A DNA stretch of 64,000 nucleotides. Origin: Rubrobacter tropicus. Lineage in GTDB: Bacteria; Actinomycetota; Rubrobacteria; Rubrobacterales; Rubrobacteraceae. The translations under genes were made by a program, and so were the position numbers. The stretch spans positions 3,410,001 to 3,474,000 of the forward strand of contig NZ_CP045119.1 of NCBI RefSeq assembly GCF_011492945.1, in the 5' to 3' direction. Position 1 is the stretch's first letter. Each line of letters opens with the position of its first letter. Positions 41,630 to 49,674 of this stretch are shown here, one piece after another. The notes under the pieces were generated by a model, which worked only from the letters and a program-made list of their open reading frames with translations, ran no database searches and was not told the origin of the DNA.

Positions 41630-42526
41630 ATGTTTGGGGAGAGTGAGGCGCATCTGGTGCTCAACCCGGCCGCCGGCAAGGGGAGGTCGGGGGGTGGGCG
41701 GGAGCTCATCTCCCGCGCCTTGGAAGGGCGCGGCGTTCGGCCCGTCTGGCACGTCACGGAGAAGACCGGGGACGCATACGACATCGTGCGCGGGTTGCCC
41801 GAAGGGGCGGTCGCGGTCGCGGTCGGCGGGGACGGGACCGTGCACGAGGTGGCGGCGGCCTGCGCCGGGACGGGGCGGGTCATGGGCGTGCTCCCCCTCG
41901 GGACCGGCAACGACTACGTGAAGGCGCTCGGCGTCAGCGGCGACCTGAGGCGGGCGCTGGGGGTGCTCGTAGACGGGGAGATCCGAGTCGTGGACGCGGG
42001 GGAGGTAAACGGGGTCCCGTTCAACAACGGGCTCGGCGTCGGGTTCGATGCCGAGGTCGCCGAAGGGGTGACGAAAGCGCCCTCCTACCTGCCCGGCGCG
42101 GGCAGGTACGTGTGGTCGGTGGCGCGTCTCTTCTGGGGGTTCGAGTGCCACGAAGCGACGCTGCGGCTCGGCGGCGAGAGCGTGGTCGAGGCGAAGACCA
42201 TACTCGTGGCGGTCGCGCTCGGCACCACCTACGGCTCGATGTTCCGGCTCGCGCCCGAGGCGGTGCTCGACGACGGCCTCTTCGACGTCGTGTGGTCGGA
42301 GGAAGTTAGCCGTCCCGAGGTGCTCGGGCTCATCCCTTCGGCGCTGTGGGGCACGCTCACGGACCGAAAAAAGGTCCACTTCGCCCGGGCGGCCGAAGTC
42401 GAGGTGGAGATGACGGAGGCCGTGCCGGCCCACGTGGACGGCGAGATGCTCTCCCCCACCCGGGAGTTCCGGGCGCGGGTCCTGCCAGGGGCGCTGCGCG
42501 TTATCGGGCCAGGACGAGGAGTGTAA
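41630..42526 (+). CDS. Diacylglycerol/lipid kinase family protein (YegS/DagK type)
   Basis: A 298-residue lipid kinase. LVLNPAAGKGRSG near the N terminus, the nucleotide motif VAVGGDGTVHEVA near residue 60, LPLGTGNDYVKAL, and C-terminal FNNGLGVGFDAEVAE and PAHVDGEMLSP. It phosphorylates diacylglycerol or a related lipid at the membrane. ATG at 41630 has a GTG directly before it (41627) and a TATTTT sequence 9-14 bases upstream. The longer frame upstream has no family match. Four bases separate it from the next gene. Confidence 0.9.
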   Translation: MFGESEAHLVLNPAAGKGRSGGGRELISRALEGRGVRPVWHVTEKTGDAYDIVRGLPEGAVAVAVGGDGTVHEVAAACAGTGRVMGVLPLGTGNDYVKALGVSGDLRRALGVLVDGEIRVVDAGEVNGVPFNNGLGVGFDAEVAEGVTKAPSYLPGAGRYVWSVARLFWGFECHEATLRLGGESVVEAKTILVAVALGTTYGSMFRLAPEAVLDDGLFDVVWSEEVSRPEVLGLIPSALWGTLTDRKKVHFARAAEVEVEMTEAVPAHVDGEMLSPTREFRARVLPGALRVIGPGRGV

Positions 42527-42530
42527 ACCG

Positions 42531-42857
42531 ATGAGAAAGATCGGGGAAATCGTGCCGGAACTCGGTTCAAGAAAGGCCCTTCTGCTGGCCGCCGCCTTCG
42601 CGGTGGTCGTGGTCATCCTCTCCATGTCCGGGGCCGCTGTCGGCGCGCTGTTCTTCTACGTGCTGTACGTCGCGGCGGTACTCGCAGCGCTTTACCTGGT
42701 AGTAAGGTGGGCCGTTGCGGCCGGCATTCGGGACGCTGGAGGAAGGGGCCTCGCAGGCGCGCGGACGGCGCGGGAGATCCTGGACGAGCGGTACGCGCGC
42801 GGTGAGATCGGGCCCGAGGATTACGGGAGGGCGCGCCGGGACCTCGAAACTCCCTAG
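42531..42857 (+). CDS. Small membrane protein with SHOCT domain
   Basis: A 108-residue protein: two membrane helices (ALLLAAAFAVVVVILSMSG and FFYVLYVAAVLAALYLVVRWAV) and a C-terminal SHOCT motif (ILDERYARGEIGPEDYGRARRDLE, about 82-105). SHOCT segments mediate oligomerisation or interaction at the membrane. Starts four bases after the lipid-kinase stop, so probably co-transcribed. Confidence 0.8.
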   Translation: MRKIGEIVPELGSRKALLLAAAFAVVVVILSMSGAAVGALFFYVLYVAAVLAALYLVVRWAVAAGIRDAGGRGLAGARTAREILDERYARGEIGPEDYGRARRDLETP

Positions 42858-42980
42858 ATGCCGGTCCGTATCATCGTCAAGGCACTATTAAAACAATCGT
42901 TCCTGTGGTAAAACGCCTCTCTGCGCCGTATGGCTCAGAATGTGCAGTTGAGCAGGGCGTCGGAGTGGTTCGGAGAGAAG

Positions 42981-43832
42981 ATGAGAGCGTTCGTGTTTCC
43001 GGGACAGGGTGGCGGGGTCGTGGAGCCGGCGGCGGAGTTGCTGCCGGCGATCCGGCGCGTCGTCGGGGATAGCATCCCGGATCAGGTAAAGATGTTCGCC
43101 CGCGCGGCGTGGGACGCCGACGAGAGCCGCACCCTCGATGTAAAGCCGGACGTGGTGGCGGGGCATTCGCTCGGGGAGTACGGCGCCGCCTACGCCGCCG
43201 GCTGCTTCGACCTCGAGACGGGCCTGTGGCTCGTGGCCCAAAGAGACCGCTTCCTGGCCGAGGCAGCCGAAGAATGCCCCGGCGGGATGGTCGCCATCCT
43301 CAAGGCCGACCCGGCCGAGGTCGAGGAGGCGCTGGGCGACGCGGGGGGCCCCGTAGTCGCCAACTACAACTCCCCGCGCCAGACGGTCGTCTCGGGACTA
43401 CGGGGCGCACTAGGCGATGCCGTCTCGCGGGTCAGGGGGCGCAAGATCCCGCTAAACGTCTCCTTCGCCGCCCATTCCCCATACGTCGCCGCGGCCGGCG
43501 AGAAGATGCGCGGCGTCCTGGACGCCGCCGAGTTCTACGTTCCCCGAGTCCCGATAGTAAGCGCCGCCGACGGCTCCATCCTGACGACCGCGGAATCGGT
43601 AAGGGAAGCCTTGAAAGGCCAGATGGTTGCCCCCGTCCGCTGGGTCAAGGTGGTCGAGACCCTCGCGAAGATGCGGGTGGAAGAGTGGGTCGAGCTCGGC
43701 GGCGGCGGCGTCCTGACCCGCATGCTCAAAGACTTCGAGCTCCCTTCGCTCAAGGGCATCACGTTCGAAGATCTGCGCGCCCGGCTCCCCCAGCAGGCGC
43801 AGAACCTCCTCCCGCGCAAAGAGGGCGAATAG
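42981..43832 (+). CDS. FabD-like acyltransferase, shortened N-terminal lobe
   Basis: A 283-residue acyltransferase-fold protein. Nucleophile Ser63 in VAGHSLGEYGAAYAAG, arginine in LVAQRDRFL, His165 in AAHSPYVAAAG and a closing VELGGGGVLTRML. FabD proteins reach the serine near residue 90, so about 28 residues are absent, including the usual QPA segment, and the GQGSQ loop reads GQGGG. It may transfer acyl groups other than malonyl, or work as a stand-alone acyltransferase. ATG at 42981 has GGAG five bases ahead; an ATG at 42930 is possible. Confidence 0.8.
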   Translation: MRAFVFPGQGGGVVEPAAELLPAIRRVVGDSIPDQVKMFARAAWDADESRTLDVKPDVVAGHSLGEYGAAYAAGCFDLETGLWLVAQRDRFLAEAAEECPGGMVAILKADPAEVEEALGDAGGPVVANYNSPRQTVVSGLRGALGDAVSRVRGRKIPLNVSFAAHSPYVAAAGEKMRGVLDAAEFYVPRVPIVSAADGSILTTAESVREALKGQMVAPVRWVKVVETLAKMRVEEWVELGGGGVLTRMLKDFELPSLKGITFEDLRARLPQQAQNLLPRKEGE

Positions 43833-44062
43833 CTCTCAGCGGTCAGCTTTCAGCTTTTGGGTTCGGTGCGGCGCCCGGGTCTATGGCGTGAACCGTGGTA
43901 TATCCCGGCTTTCGTTACTTCGTCCGCGGGTCTTCGTGTAGGCGGCTTTAGATTCCTCCCTGCGGAGGTCTAACGGCCCGAAGGCGCGGAAAGGGCCGGG
44001 GTGAGAACCCCGGCCCAAAAAGCTGACCGCTGAAAGCTTACGGCGGAGGTAGCCGCAGGCTA
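43832..44062. repeat. Inverted-repeat element F
   Basis: Left arm 43832-43858 (CTCTCAGCGGTCAGCTTTC core) abuts and partly covers the FabD-like gene's stop; right arm 44017-44044 is its inverse. The roughly 160 bases between are unrelated to other elements except for a perfect hairpin beside the right arm. Between convergent genes. Confidence 0.78.
43993..44016 (-). terminator. Perfect ten-pair hairpin with GAGA loop
   Basis: GGGCCGGGGT-GAGA-ACCCCGGCCC; read on the minus strand it is followed by only TTT, so at best a weak intrinsic terminator for the SLBB-protein gene. On the plus strand it is followed by AAAAA. It sits within element F. Confidence 0.5.
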
Positions 44063-45178
44063 TCGTGCCGCTTCCGCCTCCGTCTCGGCCGCCGCCTCTT
44101 CCTGCGGTATCGCGCCGCCGGAGATCTGGATTATGTCGTCCTTGATGGAGGTGATGGTCCCGTCCATGCCGCTCCAGACGCCGATGGAGAAGCCGTCCTC
44201 GACGGGCTCGCCTACCTTCTGGCCGAAGGAGACCTCGTCGCCCTCCGAGACGAGCGGGGTGGCGGGCTTGAGGAACCGGCCGCCGAGCGGGAGGCTCACG
44301 CCGCTCACCTTGCCGACCAGCGAGATCACGCCCTCTTCGGGGAGCTTGGTCTTTATGTCGGCGTACTCCTTGGAAGCGACGCCCTTGGGGATTATGAGGA
44401 AGCCGTTGGTGGTGCGGCGCACGTAGGCGTCGCCCTCCCCGAGGGACTCTATGCCCATCTCGTTGAGGTAGGGACCGCCGTCGATGACGGAGACGTTGCC
44501 GGCCTCCGCCTCGACGTCCATGCCGGCGAGCTTGATGAGCTCGGTGGCAGACGAGCCGAGCGGCGTCTCGAAGAGCTTGAGCGGGAGGTCGGGGCCGAAG
44601 ACGTTGACGAACTTGGTGGTGACCGGTCTGCCCAGGAAGAAAGCGTTGTAGATGTTGAGCAGGGTCTCCGAGTTCTGGACTATGTGGCCGGCGTCGAGCG
44701 GGAGGCCGGGGCGCTTGGAGCCGTCGGGCATCTCGACCCGGCGCGGCACCCACTTGCCCTTGTCCTCGTTGAAGATGTTCTTGATGAGCGTCTTCTCCTC
44801 GCCCATCGAGTACTTGTCGGGCACCAGGCTCACGGAGTAGAGGCCGTTGGCGTTCTCCTTGTAGCGGGAGAACCACTCCTCGTCCTTGAAGTGGACGCCC
44901 ATGATGACCTGCTCGATGCCGAAGATGTCCTTCATCGCGTCGAAGAGCTCCAGGAACTCGTCGTAGTACTCGCGGTGGATCATCTTGTCGCCCCAGTAGC
45001 CCGGCTCGGACTCGGTGCAGTTGACGATCAAGTTCGGCTGCGGGTTCCTCCACTTGAAGTACGTCGGAAACCCACCCCCACCGGCCCCCACGATGCCGGC
45101 CTGCCGCATCAACTCGACGGCCTCTTCCCTGCTCAGCGCCTTTACCTCGTCGAGCGTGCGCCTCTTCAACTCAGCCAA
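44060..45178 (-). CDS. RnfC/PduS-like SLBB protein without iron-sulfur motifs
   Basis: A 372-residue protein with the NADH-dehydrogenase 51-kDa-like FMN/NADH domain signature GIVGAGGGGFPTYFKW and NLIVNCTESEPGYWGDKM at residues 28-65, and an SLBB-like region in the middle (FVNVFGPDLPLKLFETPLGSSATELI). The C-terminal part resembles a barrel-sandwich hybrid (PLVSEGDEVSFGQKVGEPV). RnfC and PduS carry 4Fe-4S cysteine clusters; only one cysteine is seen here. It may be a flavin-linked electron carrier or a metabolite-binding relative. Function uncertain. Confidence 0.72.
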   Translation of the reverse strand: MAELKRRTLDEVKALSREEAVELMRQAGIVGAGGGGFPTYFKWRNPQPNLIVNCTESEPGYWGDKMIHREYYDEFLELFDAMKDIFGIEQVIMGVHFKDEEWFSRYKENANGLYSVSLVPDKYSMGEEKTLIKNIFNEDKGKWVPRRVEMPDGSKRPGLPLDAGHIVQNSETLLNIYNAFFLGRPVTTKFVNVFGPDLPLKLFETPLGSSATELIKLAGMDVEAEAGNVSVIDGGPYLNEMGIESLGEGDAYVRRTTNGFLIIPKGVASKEYADIKTKLPEEGVISLVGKVSGVSLPLGGRFLKPATPLVSEGDEVSFGQKVGEPVEDGFSIGVWSGMDGTITSIKDDIIQISGGAIPQEEAAAETEAEAAR

Positions 45179-45226
45179 AACTCTTCTCCTCCGAACGCCG
45201 TTTACGCTAGATGCTTTTTGTTACAA

Positions 45227-45279
45227 TTTCCACCTAACTATGGCAGATAGTATAACCATTGCGCCTTTATGTTGCTAGT
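45227..45279. promoter_or_regulatory. Divergent promoters with overlapping -10 elements
   Basis: Plus strand: TTTCCA (45227-45232), 18 bases, TATAAC (45251-45256), 58 bases before the small membrane gene. Minus strand: TATACT (45254-45249), about 70 bases before the SLBB gene; its -35 is weak. The hexamers overlap by four bases, as at 31,075. Confidence 0.5.
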
Positions 45280-45314
45280 TCGGACGACCACACTCTGATA
45301 GACTCAATCTACTT

Positions 45315-45539
45315 ATGAAGCTCTCCAGGCTCACGTCGAACCTCCTTCTCGCGTGCGGCGTCATCACGCTCTTCTCCTGGACCACGCGGGCCTATACCTG
45401 GTACGTCAACGACCTCCAGTCCGACCCGTACCTGGCCTGGCTGCATTTCCCGATAATAGGCATCTTTTTGCTGATCGGCGTCTATCTGGCTTACCTGGGC
45501 ATAAGAGGCCGCAGGGCAACCCGCCAGCAGAAAAGCTAG
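45315..45539 (+). CDS. Small two-helix membrane protein
   Basis: A 74-residue protein with two membrane helices (NLLLACGVITLFSWTTRAY and LHFPIIGIFLLIGVYLAYLG) and a basic tail (GRRATRQQKS). No family recognised. ATG without an obvious ribosome site. Its TAG stop is followed at once by the left arm of repeat element G. Confidence 0.65.
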   Translation: MKLSRLTSNLLLACGVITLFSWTTRAYTWYVNDLQSDPYLAWLHFPIIGIFLLIGVYLAYLGIRGRRATRQQKS

Positions 45540-45794
45540 TCAGCACGCTACGCCCTACGGGCTCCGCTTTCAGCACGCGTCGGCCTGCTCCGCAGTCCTC
45601 GCTCTCAGCCCGTCAGCTTCTTGCTGCGTAAGGCCAGACCGGGCCGCGCATGACGAAGCGGTTCGGGTGTCGGGAGGCGTAACGTGTACAGACGACTCGC
45701 TGAAAGCTGATAGCTGAAAGCAGCCGTCAGGCTGCGTGCTGAAAGCGTAGGCGAAGCCGGAGCATGCTGCTGGCAAGCCGTTAAGCTTGCCAGC
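45539..45794. repeat. Inverted-repeat element G with stop-codon hairpin
   Basis: Between convergent genes. Left part 45539-45619 and right part 45698-45770 are inverted copies built of TCAGC units plus GCGTAGGCGAAGCCGGAGC (45745-45763, shared with element E). At 45769-45794 a perfect ten-pair hairpin GCTGGCAAGC/GCTTGCCAGC has in its six-base loop the TAA stop of the epimerase gene. Confidence 0.75.
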
Positions 45795-47748
45795 CTCTGG
45801 GCGGGTAGTTGAGGTTGATCTCGTGAGTCTCGGGGCCGTTGGTGGTGTAGTTCGGGACGGCGCGGTGGAGGAGGGCCAGGGATTCCCCGGCCTCCTGGTT
45901 GCGGGCGTGGGAGATCATGGGGTCGAGGAGTTCGGAGAGGTCTGAGCCGTCGGGGGGGGTCATGTTCTCGGAGGTGAGGCGGAAGACCATCTGGTGGGCG
46001 GTCTCCGTCCTCTGTTCGTCCTCCTCGGAGAGTTCTTCTTTGAGCTTCTCGCCGGGGCGGAGGCCCACGAACTTTATCTTTATGTTCGGGGCGCCCATTA
46101 TCTCGATCATCTTGCGGGCCAGATCCGTGATGGCGACGGGGCGGCCCATCTCGAGGACGTAGGTGCCGTAGCCCTCGGCCATGGCGCCGGCCTGCAGGAT
46201 CAGGGATACGGCCTCCGGGATGGTCATGAAGTACCGGATCATGTCGGGGTGGGTCACCGTTACGGGGCCGCCCGCCTCTATCTGCTGGCGGAAGGTCGGC
46301 ACGACCGATCCCCGGCTGCCGAGCACGTTGCCGAAGCGCACCGAGGCGTAGACCGTCTCGGGGTACTCGGCGGCGAGGTTCTTCACGATCATCTCGGCGA
46401 GGCGCTTGGTCGCGCCCATGACGTTTACGGGGTGAACGGCCTTGTCCGTCGAGACGTTTACGAACTTGCTCGCCCCGTAGGCCCCGGCGGCGCGGGCCAC
46501 GTTGAGGGTGCCGAAGACGTTGTTGGTGATGCACTCTGCCGCCTGAAGCTCCATCATCGGGACGTGCTTGTAGGCGGCGGCGTGGAACACGAGCTGCGGA
46601 CGGAACTTCTCGAAGACGAAGCTCACCCGCTCGGGGTTCGTGACGTCGCCGACGGAGGTCTCGGCGTCGTAGAAGTCTTCCCGCCGCAGCTCCGAGTTCA
46701 GGTAGTAGAGGCCGCTCTCGTCGCGGTCCAGCAGGACCAGTTGGGCCGGTCCGAGGCGTGAGATCTGGCGACTGAGCTCGCTGCCGATGGAGCCGGCGGC
46801 GCCCGTCACGAGCACGCGCTTGCCGTTGACGTAGCTGGAGAGGGCGTCGAGGTCTATGTCCACGGGCTCGCGCCCGAGGAGGTCCTCGATCTGGAGCTCC
46901 CGCAGCTTGATGGTCCCCTCGGAGAGGAACTCGCCGAGGTCCGGCATCACCTTCACGGTGACCGAGGCGCGGGTGGAGGTGCGCCAGATCCAATCCATCT
47001 GCTCCCGGCTAGCGTGCGGCATGGCTATGATCACCTGGTCCACGCCGTGCTGGGAGATGACCTCCTCGAGGTCCTCGACGACCCCGAGCACGGAAGCCCC
47101 CTCTATCTGCCTCCCCACCTCGGCCCTGGCCTCGCTGACGAAGCCGACCACCTGCGTCTCGGCCGCCGAAGTGCGCCATATGTGCCCCGCGAGCGCCACC
47201 CCGGGCTCCCCGGTCCCTACGACCACGACCCGCGTCCTGCGCCCGACCTCGCGCAGGGACAACTCGTAGAAGACCCGCGGGTAGAGCCGGACCGCCACGA
47301 GCTGCACGTAGGCGAGGACGGACCCGACCAACGGCACCGAGATCGGGACGGGGTTCTTGGGCATGATCCCGAACCCGTCAGGCCCCACGCAGAATACCGC
47401 CAGAAAGAGACCTCCGGCCGCTATGGCCGTCGCGCTCAATACCTGAACGCCCTGGTAGATGCCCGTGTACCTGAGGATGCTCCTGTAGACCCCGCTCTCG
47501 TTCAGGAGCAACACGAAAGCAAGCGCCGAAAACAACGCGAACGGCCAGAAGTAGGGCCAGAACTCGTCGCTGTCAGGGGTCCCGGAGACGCGAACTATGA
47601 GCACGACGGCGAACGACTCGACGACTATGAAAGCATCCACCAGCATCGCCGCCCCACGCCGGAACGCGGGCGGAGACCCGTGGAAGGCACGCTGCAGCCG
47701 GTCCACCGACGCCAGAAGCCGCTCCCCCATACTCCTCATAAGCCACAT
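45781..47748 (-). CDS. Nucleotide-sugar 4,6-dehydratase/epimerase, CapD/WbpM/PglF type
   Basis: A 655-residue membrane enzyme. Four or five N-terminal helices (AAMLVDAFIVVESFAVVLIV, ALFSALAFVLLLN and others), a first Rossmann domain (VVVGTGEPGVALAGHIW), then the catalytic SDR domain: VLVTGAAGSIGSELSRQI near 312, VSTDKAVHPVNVMGATKRLAE with the lysine active site, and FGNVLGSRGSVVPTF. It converts UDP-GlcNAc-type sugars to 4-keto-6-deoxy forms for surface glycans. Start may be ATG 47748, 47739 or 47730; none has a clean ribosome site. Confidence 0.93.
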   Translation of the reverse strand: MWLMRSMGERLLASVDRLQRAFHGSPPAFRRGAAMLVDAFIVVESFAVVLIVRVSGTPDSDEFWPYFWPFALFSALAFVLLLNESGVYRSILRYTGIYQGVQVLSATAIAAGGLFLAVFCVGPDGFGIMPKNPVPISVPLVGSVLAYVQLVAVRLYPRVFYELSLREVGRRTRVVVVGTGEPGVALAGHIWRTSAAETQVVGFVSEARAEVGRQIEGASVLGVVEDLEEVISQHGVDQVIIAMPHASREQMDWIWRTSTRASVTVKVMPDLGEFLSEGTIKLRELQIEDLLGREPVDIDLDALSSYVNGKRVLVTGAAGSIGSELSRQISRLGPAQLVLLDRDESGLYYLNSELRREDFYDAETSVGDVTNPERVSFVFEKFRPQLVFHAAAYKHVPMMELQAAECITNNVFGTLNVARAAGAYGASKFVNVSTDKAVHPVNVMGATKRLAEMIVKNLAAEYPETVYASVRFGNVLGSRGSVVPTFRQQIEAGGPVTVTHPDMIRYFMTIPEAVSLILQAGAMAEGYGTYVLEMGRPVAITDLARKMIEIMGAPNIKIKFVGLRPGEKLKEELSEEDEQRTETAHQMVFRLTSENMTPPDGSDLSELLDPMISHARNQEAGESLALLHRAVPNYTTNGPETHEINLNYPPRGWQA

Positions 47749-47786
47749 AGAGTTGCATTCTAACTTTTATTGAGCCGGATGGCTAG

Positions 47787-47958
47787 ATTTCAGGTTTCAG
47801 GCTACGGGCATCAGGCATCAGGTTTCTCGCGCTCTCCGTTGCCCGGTGGTTTTCTTCGCTCGCTGCAGCGATCCTCTTTTCGGACGGTGTCGTTAGCCGT
47901 TGACGGCTCCCGAACCGAACCGCTTTCCCTGACACCTGAAACCTGATGCCTGAAACCT
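47787..47958. repeat. Inverted-repeat element H, TCAGG variant
   Basis: Arms 47787-47825 and 47927-47958 are inverted copies of CAGGTTTCAGG/CATCAGG units, a sister of the TCAGC arms elsewhere with the same seven-base period, enclosing about 100 unrelated bases. It lies between the epimerase start and the stop of the priming-transferase gene. Confidence 0.7.
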
Positions 47959-47959
47959 C

Positions 47960-48943
47960 CTAAACCACCTTCGGCAACGCCGCGAGTGCGACGCAGAGAG
48001 CCGCCGCGACGCCGAAGCCGAGGAGAATCCCGAGGCCTCCTCCCGCCACCAGGAACGCGGCGAGGCCGGCGACGGCGCTCGCCGCGTAGTACAGGTTGCT
48101 CGTGCGGCGGTGGAGGTCGGCGGTCGGGGTTATGCGCTGGTAGATGTGCTCGCGGTGGGCGAGGAAGATGCTCTTGCCGGCCCCGCTTCTGAGACGCCGG
48201 AAGAGGGTGAAGGCGGTGTCGAAGAGGTAGGGCACAAAGACCAGAGCGCCGGCCGCGAAGCCCAGAGGCGTCCAGGCCCCGCCGGGTGTGACGGGGGCGT
48301 AGAGGGCGACGGCGGCCAGGGAGAAGCCGAGCAAGTACGCGCCCGAGTCGCCTATAAACATCGAGGCGGGGCTGATGTTCCAGACCAGGAAGCCTGCCGT
48401 CGCCCCGATCAGGGCCGGCAAGAACGCGCCGGAGTCTCCCGCCAGCGGGATCAGGAAGAAGGCGTTGACGATCGCGACGCCACCCGTGAAGCCGTCTATG
48501 CCGTCCATGAAGTTGAAGGCGTTTGTGAGGGCCACGATCCAGAAGACCCCAACCAGCGCCACTACGGGCCACAGCACGACCGGCGCTCCGGAGAGTACCG
48601 GAGGCGGGTAGAAGAGGATAAGGCCCGCGGCGGCGAGTGCCTGGGCCGCCGCCTTCGTCTTGAAGTGGAGGTTCGAGAGGTCGTCGGCGAGGCCGACGGC
48701 CCAGATCAAGGCCGCCGCCAACAGCAGCGGCCACGCCCCTCCAGGACGCAAAACCGCGACCCCGACAACCGTTCCGGCGAAGATGGCGACCCCGCCGAGC
48801 CGCGGCGTCGGCACCTCGTGGGAGGAACGGATGTTCGGCACGTCGAGCAGGCTCCTCCCGACGGCGAACTTGACCAGCAGCGGCACGAGCGCGCCGGCCA
48901 CCAGAAACGCCAGCCCCCCGGCAACGACCGGACCGGTCAACAC
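47960..48943 (-). CDS. Undecaprenyl-phosphate sugar-1-phosphate transferase, WecA/MraY type
   Basis: A 327-residue polytopic membrane enzyme with about ten helices. Motifs: DVPNIRSSHEVPTPRLGGVAIF, LADDLSNLHFKTK, NAFNFMDGIDGFTGG with the catalytic aspartates, MFIGDSGAYLLGF and HREHIYQRI. It transfers a HexNAc-1-phosphate to undecaprenyl phosphate, starting polysaccharide or teichoic-acid-type assembly. The HREHIYQR loop fits the WecA/TagO group better than MraY. ATG at 48943. It likely works with the epimerase downstream. Confidence 0.93.
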   Translation of the reverse strand: MLTGPVVAGGLAFLVAGALVPLLVKFAVGRSLLDVPNIRSSHEVPTPRLGGVAIFAGTVVGVAVLRPGGAWPLLLAAALIWAVGLADDLSNLHFKTKAAAQALAAAGLILFYPPPVLSGAPVVLWPVVALVGVFWIVALTNAFNFMDGIDGFTGGVAIVNAFFLIPLAGDSGAFLPALIGATAGFLVWNISPASMFIGDSGAYLLGFSLAAVALYAPVTPGGAWTPLGFAAGALVFVPYLFDTAFTLFRRLRSGAGKSIFLAHREHIYQRITPTADLHRRTSNLYYAASAVAGLAAFLVAGGGLGILLGFGVAAALCVALAALPKVV

Positions 48944-48952
48944 TGAAATCCT

Positions 48953-49363
48953 CTACAGAAACGGGTTCTCGACAAGCATCCCCTCGATGATCTGGCCGTG
49001 CTGCATGTCCTCCGTCAGGAGCCGGTCGGCGCCGGACTTCAACGCGGCCTCGACGATCAGGGCGTCCCAAAAGGAAAGGGACATCTCTCCGGTGCGGCGC
49101 ACGGCCTTGAGCACCATGTCGGCGTCTTCCTGAAGAGGGGAGAACTTGGCGAAGTACTCGACTGCTTCTCTCGCCGTCTCATACGAGACCGGGGTGCGTA
49201 ACTTTCTCGAAGCAAAGAAGAATTCACGCAAGACTTGAACCGAGATAGCGCCATCGCCATCGGCCAAATGCTCTTGCACCAGGCCACGAGAGACCTCTTG
49301 CTTCGCTGGCTCGTCTGCGTCCACCAAGTATACGAGAACATTTGTGTCGAAGAACGAGGGCAT
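48953..49363 (-). CDS. vapC: PIN-domain ribonuclease, VapC-type toxin
   Basis: A 136-residue PIN protein with the acidic active-site residues in FFDTNVLVYLVDAD, LREFF, FWDALIVEAAL and LLTEDMQHG. Such toxins cut tRNA, rRNA or mRNA when the antitoxin is lost. The start is six bases after the antitoxin stop, as usual for a TA pair. ATG at 49363. It lies within the surface-polysaccharide region. Confidence 0.9.
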   Translation of the reverse strand: MPSFFDTNVLVYLVDADEPAKQEVSRGLVQEHLADGDGAISVQVLREFFFASRKLRTPVSYETAREAVEYFAKFSPLQEDADMVLKAVRRTGEMSLSFWDALIVEAALKSGADRLLTEDMQHGQIIEGMLVENPFL

Positions 49364-49369
49364 GGCTCT

Positions 49370-49636
49370 CTACAGTGGCCCCTCGGGCCGGTTCCTCATA
49401 ATCGGCCGGTCGTACAACTCTTCCCTTTTGGGCAAGCCCTTGCCACCGCTGCCCGCTTTCGAATTCTTCGAAAGTTCCAGGAGTTTCCGACCCGCCTCGC
49501 GCCTCTCCCTCCGTACGCCCGAATACTCTTCCAAATAGCCCCGCAACAGCGCGTTCACCGAGGTGCCCTCTTCCAGAGCCCGGATACGCGCCCTCTTTAC
49601 CGTCTCCTCGTCTACCGTGATCGTCAGGTTCGCCAT
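49370..49636 (-). CDS. vapB: Ribbon-helix-helix antitoxin, VapB type
   Basis: An 88-residue protein: an N-terminal ribbon-helix-helix (NLTITVDEETVKRARIRALEEGTSVNALLRGYLEEY) and a basic, probably unfolded tail (RREAGRKLLELSKNSKAGSGGKGLPKREELYDR) that would wrap the toxin. It should neutralise the PIN toxin and repress the pair. ATG behind AAGGAG. Confidence 0.88.
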   Translation of the reverse strand: MANLTITVDEETVKRARIRALEEGTSVNALLRGYLEEYSGVRRERREAGRKLLELSKNSKAGSGGKGLPKREELYDRPIMRNRPEGPL

Positions 49637-49674
49637 GCCCGCTCCTTCTCGTGCCGCACAGCATCAGTGTAGCA

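Noticed and set aside
43993-44016. Hairpin as a plus-strand terminator for the FabD-like gene
   Set aside because: It is followed by A residues on the plus strand; a T-run is seen only, and weakly, on the minus strand.
48953-49636. VapBC pair as part of a larger defence island
   Set aside because: Neighbours are polysaccharide and housekeeping genes; no restriction, Abi or other defence genes are visible.
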